Below, piece after piece: positions 56,335-64,000 of a DNA stretch of 64,000 nt; the stretch's first letter is position 1; every line of letters starts with the position of its first letter. Under the pieces are notes generated by a model. It made no database searches, was not told the origin of the DNA, and saw only the letters and a list, made by a program, of their open reading frames with translations. Made by a program: the position numbers and the translations under genes. Origin of the DNA: Prevotella sp. (GTDB taxonomy: Bacteria; Bacteroidota; Bacteroidia; Bacteroidales; Bacteroidaceae); NCBI GenBank assembly GCA_016286575.1, contig JAEETB010000001.1, positions 1 through 64,000 of the forward strand, given 5' to 3'.

Positions 56335-56582
56335 TAAAATTCTATGTTGTGATTCTTCAAGATTTCTTTACCAGCCTCAAATGAAGTGAACTGCATCACC
56401 TCGTCGGGCTCAAACTCAATACCGAAAGCATCCTCAATGATGGCCACAAGGCTCATCTGACCAATGCTATCCCACTTATCTACACTTTCCATGGTAGCAG
56501 CTTCAACTTCTTCCATGGGGATTTCAAGACCTTCTACAAATGCTTCTTTTAATTTCTCAATGTTGCTCATTTTCTTATTCAT
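56334..56582 (-). CDS. acyl carrier protein
   Basis: ATMESVDKWDSIGQMSLVAIIEDAFGIEF. Confidence 0.85.
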   Translation of the reverse strand: MNKKMSNIEKLKEAFVEGLEIPMEEVEAATMESVDKWDSIGQMSLVAIIEDAFGIEFEPDEVMQFTSFEAGKEILKNHNIEF

Positions 56583-57557
56583 TTATTTGTTTAACTCTTT
56601 TTCTATTCTCTCTGCAATCTGCGGTGCTGTGAGTCCATGCTGTTCCCAACAATAACGCAAATCGCCTAATTTTCCATAAAAATCCCCGATACCGATGCGT
56701 ACCAGCCTTGGAGTATTCTCCCTTTCTGAAAGATACTCTGCAATAGCACCACCCAAACCACCAATAATACTATGTTCCTCTACTGAAACGATCAGATTGG
56801 AGTCAGTCATAGCCTTGTCAATACATGCGGTATCAAGTGGCTTGATGGTGTGCATATCCACCACGCGAGCGTTGATACCCATGGTGGCAAGCAACTCTGC
56901 AGCATCAAGGGATTCTCGTACCATCATGCCGGTAGCAATAATGGTTACACCTTCACCTTCTCTCAATTCGTTGGCTTTACCCACCACATAGTCAAAGTCG
57001 TTGGCATATACAATGGGACAATTCAGCAAGCCAGAAAGACGCACATACACAGGGCCTTTCACATCGTGAGCCGCCTTCACTATCTTTATAGCCTCTAAGC
57101 AGTCTGCGGCTGAAAGGATGGTCATATTGGGCAGTGCTCTGGCCATCGCAATATCTTCTGTTGCCCAATGGGATATGGAGAGGGTTTCCATTGCAAAGCC
57201 TGCGGAATTACCCACTATCTTCACATTGAACTGATGATATGCCAGATTGTGTCGTACGAACTCTATGGCCTTTACCAATACAAAGGCCGCATAGGTGCAG
57301 GCATACACCGCACGGCCGTCCTCAGAAGAGAGACCGGCTGCTATGCCAATCATGCTCTGCTCGGAGATACCGGCATTGATCACACGGTCTGGATAGTTGG
57401 TATAAAAACGGTCAAGACTGGCAATAGCCACACTGTCTGCCACAACCACCCGCATATCAGGGTCGGTCTTGGCCAGTTCCATCATGCCAATGCCGGCGGC
57501 TGCTCCTTTTTGCCCTAAACGGGCGTAGGCTTTTATTAATGCTGGACTGTATGACAT
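56583..57557 (-). CDS. transketolase C-terminal subunit
   Basis: FYTNYPDRVINAGISEQSMIGIAAGLS. Confidence 0.85.
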   Translation of the reverse strand: MSYSPALIKAYARLGQKGAAAGIGMMELAKTDPDMRVVVADSVAIASLDRFYTNYPDRVINAGISEQSMIGIAAGLSSEDGRAVYACTYAAFVLVKAIEFVRHNLAYHQFNVKIVGNSAGFAMETLSISHWATEDIAMARALPNMTILSAADCLEAIKIVKAAHDVKGPVYVRLSGLLNCPIVYANDFDYVVGKANELREGEGVTIIATGMMVRESLDAAELLATMGINARVVDMHTIKPLDTACIDKAMTDSNLIVSVEEHSIIGGLGGAIAEYLSERENTPRLVRIGIGDFYGKLGDLRYCWEQHGLTAPQIAERIEKELNK

Positions 57558-57568
57558 TTACAATTTTA

Positions 57569-58432
57569 CTATTTACTATTTATTTCCTCTACAGCTTGTT
57601 GGTACTGCTTTTCGTTCAGCACCGCCTGATGCCAGGACTTATTATTCTCAATAAACGACACACCTTTACCCTTGGTGGTCTCTGCTATCACTACGTAGGG
57701 TTTACCTTCGGGTTTGTATTTCAGGGCTTCCAAAAGCTGGTGGATGTCATGGCCATTCACAGTGATGGACTCAAAGCCAAAGGCTTCCATCTTCTTCTGC
57801 ATATCGCGTTGCGCCATCAACTCCTCAGTGTTGCCGTCCACTGACATACGGTTACGGTCAATGATTACCGTCAGATTATCCAGTTTGTAATGAGCTGCTG
57901 CAATGAAAGCTTCCCACACAGGGCCTTCCTCACATTCAGCATCACCCAACAGGCAGTAGATTTGATATTTCTGTTCAGTTTGTTTGGCAATAATGGCTTT
58001 GCCCACGGCAAACGATATCTCCATACCCAAACTCATGGAACCATACTCCACGCCCAGTTCTTTCTTTAACTGGTGACCAACCAAAAGACCGTCATTCTGC
58101 TCGTAAGTATTCAGCACGTCCACGGGATAGAAGCCCGTCTCTGCACGGGCAGGATATTCTGCCAAACGGGCGTGTTCTTTCCCGGCAATAAAACGGTCAC
58201 GGTCGTTCCACAACGGGTTGTCAATATCATAGTTCAAGATGGCACCATACAACACAGCATAGATTTCCATGCAAGACAGACTGCCGCTCACATGAGCGCC
58301 ACGGTTGCCAGCAGCCAAAGCCATGTCCATCGCATGAAGTCTCATGCGCTTGCACATCGCTTTAATTTCTTCTTCATTTAAAACTTTTCTGTTCATTCTA
58401 CCTTCCTCCATCCACTTTGATGATTTCGCCAT
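57569..58432 (-). CDS. transketolase N-terminal (ThDP-binding) subunit
   Basis: GNRGAHVSGSLSCMEIYAVLYG; LLGDAECEEGPVWEA. Confidence 0.85.
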   Translation of the reverse strand: MAKSSKWMEEGRMNRKVLNEEEIKAMCKRMRLHAMDMALAAGNRGAHVSGSLSCMEIYAVLYGAILNYDIDNPLWNDRDRFIAGKEHARLAEYPARAETGFYPVDVLNTYEQNDGLLVGHQLKKELGVEYGSMSLGMEISFAVGKAIIAKQTEQKYQIYCLLGDAECEEGPVWEAFIAAAHYKLDNLTVIIDRNRMSVDGNTEELMAQRDMQKKMEAFGFESITVNGHDIHQLLEALKYKPEGKPYVVIAETTKGKGVSFIENNKSWHQAVLNEKQYQQAVEEINSK

Positions 58433-59123
58433 TGATATAGGATGCCTGATCTGATGCCAAGAATACAGCTACTTGAGCAATCTCTTCCTTCTTTCCTAAA
58501 CGCCTCAATGCAGATTCCGCAGCCAATTTGGTAAGCATCTCGTCGTTATACTGGTGGATCATTTCCGTCTCAATGGGGCCTGGTGCAATGGCATTCACAC
58601 GGATTCCCATTGGTCCAAGTTCCTTGGCCAAGCATTGTGTCATCATCATCACAGCGGCCTTACTGCTACCGTAAGCTATCTTTCCTGCCTGCGGTTCAAT
58701 ACCGGCTATGGAGCCCATATTAATGATAACGCCTTTCTTCTGTCGTGCCATCCGTTTAGATACCTTCTGGATGATACGGAGCATAGCAAAGTAGTTTATG
58801 GCAAAGAGGTTTTCAATATCTTCTACCTTGCTCATACTCAGCAAACCCACGGTGGAAAAACCGGCATTGTTCACCAGTACGTCAATAGACTGGCCGTCAT
58901 CAATAATAGACTGGATGCCAGCATTGATGGCATCATTATCAGTCAATTCAAAATAGACGGGCTTAATCCAAACGCCAGCTTTTTCTGCCGTTTCTTTCAG
59001 CCAATTTTCGTGCTCAGGTGTTGACTTACGGGCGCAAGCCCAGATGTTGGTTCCTGATGCGGCAAAGGCCTCCACCATGGCTTTGCCTATGCCTCGGTTG
59101 CTGCCTGTGATGATTACGTTCAT
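58398..59123 (-). CDS. SDR-family oxidoreductase (FabG-like)
   Basis: ITGSNRGIGKAM; VNNAGFS; YGSSKAAV; FLASDQASYINGEIIKVDGG. Confidence 0.9.
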   Translation of the reverse strand: MNVIITGSNRGIGKAMVEAFAASGTNIWACARKSTPEHENWLKETAEKAGVWIKPVYFELTDNDAINAGIQSIIDDGQSIDVLVNNAGFSTVGLLSMSKVEDIENLFAINYFAMLRIIQKVSKRMARQKKGVIINMGSIAGIEPQAGKIAYGSSKAAVMMMTQCLAKELGPMGIRVNAIAPGPIETEMIHQYNDEMLTKLAAESALRRLGKKEEIAQVAVFLASDQASYINGEIIKVDGGR

Positions 59124-59132
59124 AAGCTATAA

Positions 59133-60140
59133 TTACAAATCTGTTTCTTGTAATGGGTCACCCCTTTTAATAAATCTCTTAGCAGCTTTCCCCAACAATT
59201 CTTCATAATACTTTGGTGATAAGCCTGCACTTGGTCTAAATGAGCGAATGTTGTCCTTTGAAAACAACTCTCCTTCTGCAATATCCTTTGTCGCATACAA
59301 AGCTCTTCGTTTTCCTTTTTTTACCTCATCAAGTTCGTAAGTCACTTCGCCAAGTGCTTTCTCTACAATACGAATCTCATCAACCATTGTCTTAAACTCT
59401 GCAGGTTCCATTGAGAAACTGGAATCAGGCCCACCTTGTGAACGGGAAAGGATGAAATGCTTCTCTACTACCGTCGCACCAAGTGCTACTGCTGCTACAG
59501 GAACAACAGAACCCATAGTATGATCTGACAGTCCCACTTTCACTCCGAAACGTTTTTTCATGTCGGGAATGGTCATCAGATTTACATGCTCGTATGGTGC
59601 TGGATATTCAGATGTACATTTCAGCAATGTGATATCAAACACTCCTTCTTTTCTGCATGTATTGATAGCCAGTTCTATATCTTCAAGTCCTGCAACACCT
59701 GTAGACATAATCACAGGCTTATGCTGTTGAGCTATCTTTTTGATAAGCGGAATATCATTAATCTCAAAGGACGCTAACTTGAAAATAGAAATGCTCATAC
59801 TTTCCAAGAAATCCACTCCTTCCAAATCAAAGGGCGTAGAGAAGAATATGAGGCCTAAACTCTCTGCATATTCCTTCAGTAAAGGTTGCCACTCATATGG
59901 CATTGCTCCTTCCTTGTACAAATCATAACGTTTAATACCTTTCCAAAGCCCTGATGGTATTGGGCCAAAATACTTGTTGTCGCAATCCATCACCAAAGAA
60001 TCAGGCGTATAGGTCTGGACTTTCACGGCATCCGCACCACTTTCAGCCATTGCCTTGATGGTCCTTTTTGCCAAATCAAAGTCATGTTTGTGGTTCGCAG
60101 ACAACTCAGCAATGATAAACACCTTATTTTTATTTTCCAT
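59133..60140 (-). CDS. pseI: pseudaminic acid synthase (NeuB/PseI family)
   Basis: IIAELSANHKHDFDLA; MSTGVAGLEDIE; GLSDHTMG; FILSRSQGGPDSSFSMEPAEF; C-terminal SAF-like domain. Confidence 0.85.
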   Translation of the reverse strand: MENKNKVFIIAELSANHKHDFDLAKRTIKAMAESGADAVKVQTYTPDSLVMDCDNKYFGPIPSGLWKGIKRYDLYKEGAMPYEWQPLLKEYAESLGLIFFSTPFDLEGVDFLESMSISIFKLASFEINDIPLIKKIAQQHKPVIMSTGVAGLEDIELAINTCRKEGVFDITLLKCTSEYPAPYEHVNLMTIPDMKKRFGVKVGLSDHTMGSVVPVAAVALGATVVEKHFILSRSQGGPDSSFSMEPAEFKTMVDEIRIVEKALGEVTYELDEVKKGKRRALYATKDIAEGELFSKDNIRSFRPSAGLSPKYYEELLGKAAKRFIKRGDPLQETDL

Positions 60141-60744
60141 ATTCGCTTAATGCTTTATCCATATTCCATTCACGGTAGAATCTGGCATACTTTGCAGTTA
60201 ATCGTTCTGTTCCTATACCATTGACCAGAGATTCTTTTTTCAACAGAGACTGAACACTAATTCGTCCATTCTTATGTTCCACTCCTGTTATCACAGCACC
60301 AAAAAACATGGTAAAAACCAGAGCTGGTTTATTATCAGCATAATTATGCCCAACTAATGCATTGAATCCAAGTACGTTCAGCAAAAAATCCTTGTAGTTG
60401 CTGAGAACGAAAATGCTCTCTCCTCGTCCCATCACTTCTGGCGCCAAATAAAAGCCTGGTTCACATATTCCTTTTTCGTAATCAATATCTATAATATTCA
60501 ATACTCCCACAGGTTTATCCGCTTTCAGAATCAGCCAATATATTACATCATCATGGTTTTTGAGATTATGACAATAGCTTAAGTGAGATTCTTCAGTTAT
60601 AGGTTCGGTATTGTTCATACACTTCCTAATGTCAGGATGATTTCTCCATTGTAAAATTAATAGAAGTTCCTCGTCCGTAAGATTGACAAAGTTCTTGTAA
60701 GAATACTTGTCGTATGTATATATTTTGTTCTTATCTATTTGCAT
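60130..60744 (-). CDS. pseH: GNAT N-acetyltransferase (PseH-like)
   Basis: LLLILQWRNHPDIRKCM; position between pseI and pseG. Confidence 0.8.
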   Translation of the reverse strand: MQIDKNKIYTYDKYSYKNFVNLTDEELLLILQWRNHPDIRKCMNNTEPITEESHLSYCHNLKNHDDVIYWLILKADKPVGVLNIIDIDYEKGICEPGFYLAPEVMGRGESIFVLSNYKDFLLNVLGFNALVGHNYADNKPALVFTMFFGAVITGVEHKNGRISVQSLLKKESLVNGIGTERLTAKYARFYREWNMDKALSEYGK

Positions 60745-61697
60745 AAACTACTAAATAAGCCCTTATATTTTTTTATTGTATTTTGAGCAGTGAATCCTTT
60801 CTTGTGACCACCTTTTTCTATTGAATCAATACTAGCAAACAACCTTTCATTAATATCTAGGTCATTAAAACATCCTATGCCCCAGATGTATCCATCTTCG
60901 TTAAGCGCTTGGTAGATATTAATCTGATTATCCACATAGGTTCCAGCAATCACTTCTGTTCCCTGAGAAAGAGCTTCAAGTGCCACCCCACTGGCAGATA
61001 CTACAGCAATTGCTGTCTTAGAAAAAAGGTTAGCCATTTGCTCCGCTGTCTGATTCAAGAATAAATCTACTCCTTTTTGCCTAAAACCCTCAATTCTTTG
61101 TACTCCTATTCTATCAGTAGCGATAACCTTGACTAAATAATGCGGATACTCTCTCTTTATACTATCATAGAATTGCTCTGAATATGAGTATTGGTCTGTT
61201 CCGCCTATACAAATGATTATACCCTCTTTTTTTTCTTGGCGTTCTATGTAGAATGGCTTTCGGAGAATTGTCCAATCAAGTCCTATACAAAATTGAGTAT
61301 ATGATTCTGCGGAGAAATCAGCGGAACGTAGTTTGGTATAGTTTATTATCGCATCTGCGAAATAATGCCTGTCATTTGTACCTATACTTATCAGCTTACA
61401 GCCTTTGTCTTTGATAGACTTCTCGTAATCTGATGTATAGAAATAATTGTCCAAGAATACTATTTCATCTCCCGTCAGATAATCCAGGAACACTTTAAAT
61501 TTTGAGTCATCCGCAGGGAGTTCCACAAGCTTACATACTTTACGCACTTCCTCCTTCTGAAAGTCATTTAGAGACTGAGTAAAGAAAGTACAGTCAAAAT
61601 CATCCTTTAGCATATCTGCAAGTGCTAATGTACGGATAAAATGACCATATCCTATCTGTACACTAGCATCTGCACGTAAAAGCACCTTTTTTTTCAA
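60735..61697 (-). CDS. pseG: UDP-2,4-diacetamido-2,4,6-trideoxy-L-altropyranose hydrolase (PseG-like)
   Basis: LRADASVQIGYGHFIRTLALADML; ICIGGTDQYSYSEQ; GVALEALSQGTEVIAG. Confidence 0.85.
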   Translation of the reverse strand: MKKKVLLRADASVQIGYGHFIRTLALADMLKDDFDCTFFTQSLNDFQKEEVRKVCKLVELPADDSKFKVFLDYLTGDEIVFLDNYFYTSDYEKSIKDKGCKLISIGTNDRHYFADAIINYTKLRSADFSAESYTQFCIGLDWTILRKPFYIERQEKKEGIIICIGGTDQYSYSEQFYDSIKREYPHYLVKVIATDRIGVQRIEGFRQKGVDLFLNQTAEQMANLFSKTAIAVVSASGVALEALSQGTEVIAGTYVDNQINIYQALNEDGYIWGIGCFNDLDINERLFASIDSIEKGGHKKGFTAQNTIKKYKGLFSSLCK

Positions 61698-61703
61698 AAC
61701 AGA

Positions 61704-63014
61704 TCAGTTCAAACGTTTGAATCCTGATTGACATACCGGTCCCTCCAACGCCTTCATAACGTCTTCACCATCTTCAAAATCACGAATGCGAGCAAAAATG
61801 GGATCAAGAGCATCAAAATATGCATCAATAATTTCTGGCGTATGAGCCAAACATGAATTCATATTTGTACCTGCTAAAAAACCCTTTTTCAGCATCTCTT
61901 GAGTAATAAACGTCTTATATGCAAGATGATTAGGGCTATTAAATAGATATACACTCATAGCAGGTATACCTCTTAGATTAATTTCTAAGCCATATTTATC
62001 GGCAAGAGCCTGCCAACGATTACGAACCACTTTACCTTTTTCCGTAATAACCTCCCATGACCTAGTACGTTCCATTTCTGCCAATGCTGCTAACGCCGCA
62101 GTAGGTCCAATACGATCTGTCCAAAATGTCGAACTTATCCAAGAGCCCTGAGCGGCATCCATAATTTCCTTCTTACCAATAACTGCAGCAATCACATAAC
62201 CGTTACCCATTGTCTTGGAGTAGATGGTCATATCAGGATAAACACCGTATTTCTTGTGCAGGCCAAAATAGGTCTCACGGAAACCAGAGGTGCACTCATC
62301 AAAGATAAGGATTACGCCATACTCATTGCAGAGGTTGCGGATATGCTCCAGATAACCTTTTTCCGGTCCAAAGTTACGACATACCTCCATCTTAACGGCC
62401 GCAAGATCGGGAGTGTTGCGAATGATATTCTCAATCTCCTCAAAATCGTTGTAATGGAAAGGAATCGCCGTACCACGAAGTGCACGAGGGACGCCATTGG
62501 TAGGAATACCAGGCAGAAGGTGGCCTGCAAGGGCATCGTTCTCACCAAGATTTACAGACACATACCAATCGTGCCAGCCATGGTAACCGCAAATGGCAAT
62601 TTTATCCTTTCCGCTATAAGCACGGGCAATACGAATACACATAGAGTTGGCTTCACCACCACCACGAGTGTAACGCACACCACCAGCCCAAGGATTGTTC
62701 TGAAGAATCTTTTCTGCGAGATAAACTTCTTCAGGGCAATTTAAAGTCGTTAGGTTACCGTAATCTTTTACCACACGCATAACGGCTTCGTCAACCACAT
62801 CGTTGGCATATCCAAGCGTGTTGGTACCAACGCCCATAGAACAACAGTCATAATAGTGATTGCCATCCAAATCCCATACTTCGCAGCCTTTTGACTTGCT
62901 ATAATATGCAGGCCAATTCTCAGGCAGGAATTGTTCGGGTCTCTTAGAAAGGAGGGATGTTCCTCCAGGAATCATTGTTTTTGCTTTTTTGTAAAGCTCT
63001 TGTCCTTTTCCCAT
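61704..63014 (-). CDS. class III aminotransferase (glutamate-1-semialdehyde aminomutase-like)
   Basis: GGTSLLSKRPEQ; ICGYHGWHDWY; IFDECTSGFR; YSKTMGNGY. Confidence 0.85.
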   Translation of the reverse strand: MGKGQELYKKAKTMIPGGTSLLSKRPEQFLPENWPAYYSKSKGCEVWDLDGNHYYDCCSMGVGTNTLGYANDVVDEAVMRVVKDYGNLTTLNCPEEVYLAEKILQNNPWAGGVRYTRGGGEANSMCIRIARAYSGKDKIAICGYHGWHDWYVSVNLGENDALAGHLLPGIPTNGVPRALRGTAIPFHYNDFEEIENIIRNTPDLAAVKMEVCRNFGPEKGYLEHIRNLCNEYGVILIFDECTSGFRETYFGLHKKYGVYPDMTIYSKTMGNGYVIAAVIGKKEIMDAAQGSWISSTFWTDRIGPTAALAALAEMERTRSWEVITEKGKVVRNRWQALADKYGLEINLRGIPAMSVYLFNSPNHLAYKTFITQEMLKKGFLAGTNMNSCLAHTPEIIDAYFDALDPIFARIRDFEDGEDVMKALEGPVCQSGFKRLN

Positions 63015-63038
63015 TGTTTTACTATTTAAATTGATTTA

Positions 63039-63812
63039 CTATTTAATTTGTTTATCATTTTTTAAAGACTTCGCATATCCTTCATTATTCACAAATCGAC
63101 TATTAATTGCATAAATATCCTTATGATCCATTAAATAATCGATGTATGTTTTCCAATCCTTTTCAATTCCAAGATGTTCAATAAGATTTTTTATGACCTC
63201 GAAATCTTCAGGTTCATCAACAGTGATACGATAATCATTAGCATTATAATTTCCAGCCATATTCTGATATTTACAACTCTTAAAAAGTGTACCTCCATTG
63301 GCAGTCCCATTTTTCCATATATATGGTGTTACATGCTCACGCTCAGAAATTAAGTTTGCTTCTTTATAAGCTTTCTCTAATGCCGAAAATTTAATGACAG
63401 ATGTGTCCAAACCATCTGGGAAAGACACCGCATCTGTACTTACATAGTCGTAATCATGTTGTAATGCAAAATTTACAACTTCATCAATAATATTAGGATC
63501 TATTAAAGGACAATCACTAGTCAATCTCACGACATAATCAGGATGCTCAGAAACAGCTGTTCCATAAAACCTAGATAAGACGTCATCAACAGAGCCTTGA
63601 TAATAATCGACCCCAACTCTCTTTGCCACATCAATAATAAATTTCGATCCTTCTTCTTCGGTTGTGGCTATTTTCAACTTGTTTATAGTTTTTGCGCGTA
63701 AAATCCTTCTTAGATGAATCTCAAGAAGAGTCATTCCATTCACCTCTTTCAAAATTTTAGCTGGTAAACGAGTAGAGCCATAACGTGCTTGAGTAATAGC
63801 TAATACTTTCAT
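63039..63812 (-). CDS. pseF: cytidylyltransferase (PseF/SpsF-like)
   Basis: ITQARYGSTRLPAKIL; VVRLTSDCPLIDPNIIDE. Confidence 0.8.
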   Translation of the reverse strand: MKVLAITQARYGSTRLPAKILKEVNGMTLLEIHLRRILRAKTINKLKIATTEEEGSKFIIDVAKRVGVDYYQGSVDDVLSRFYGTAVSEHPDYVVRLTSDCPLIDPNIIDEVVNFALQHDYDYVSTDAVSFPDGLDTSVIKFSALEKAYKEANLISEREHVTPYIWKNGTANGGTLFKSCKYQNMAGNYNANDYRITVDEPEDFEVIKNLIEHLGIEKDWKTYIDYLMDHKDIYAINSRFVNNEGYAKSLKNDKQIK

Positions 63813-63813
63813 T

Positions 63814-64000
63814 CTATTTCCAATTTACAGGGTTTAATAATTCTTTTTCTTTTATTTTAATTGAACGGATAAAATCAATATCCTCTACATTTAACTGAAA
63901 GCGAGACACCTCAAGGTTCCTTTCTAACTGCTGATGATTGTCAACCCCTACAAGGGCACCATCAACAGCTTTATTACTGAGAACATAACCAAAGGCAATT
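63814..64000 (-). CDS. C-terminal part of an aldo/keto reductase, runs off the window
   Basis: Minus-strand reading IAFGYVLSNKAVDGALVGVDNHQQLERNLEVSRF...NPVNWK*. Confidence 0.6.
   Translation of the reverse strand, partial: IAFGYVLSNKAVDGALVGVDNHQQLERNLEVSRFQLNVEDIDFIRSIKIKEKELLNPVNWK

Noticed and set aside
1-64000. CRISPR arrays, rRNA operons or tRNA genes
   Set aside because: No regularly spaced repeats, rRNA-like blocks or convincing tRNA cloverleaf sequences were noticed by eye.

Overview
This 64 kb window looks like a Bacteroidales (Prevotella/Bacteroides-like) chromosome segment. The taxonomic guess rests on TAnnTTTG-type promoters, WbuC, DUF6266-like and IS66 gene content. It has two halves. 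(1) About 0.1-33 kb is a mosaic defence/accessory island broken up by degenerate IS66-family elements. It contains a Hachiman-like HamAB pair with an extra GHKL-ATPase/PD-(D/E)xK gene; a metallophosphoesterase fused to a STAND-like region with no canonical P-loop, next to a 500-aa unknown; an M15-peptidase/small membrane protein cassette; a DUF1828/1829-like gene bracketed by 15-bp direct repeats; an Avs-like nuclease-STAND protein; a subtilase + AAA+ pair; a small nuclease-like two-gene unit; a five-gene DUF2806-like/trypsin/unknown/unknown/MBL operon; and a transmembrane NACHT ATPase with an unknown partner. (2) About 33-64 kb is a surface-polysaccharide locus, with WecA-like initiation, TagF-like transfer, Wzx/EpsG and pseudaminic-acid genes plus a split-transketolase/ACP/AMP-ligase module. 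It is interrupted by nested IS66 remnants. The most unusual signals are a short double-hairpin repeat family whose first stem covaries between copies and which has entered two IS66 genes in frame, an orphan group II intron 3' end (domains V/VI) between two defence modules, and several multi-gene candidate immune operons. All homology calls come from reading motifs by eye; no database search was run.
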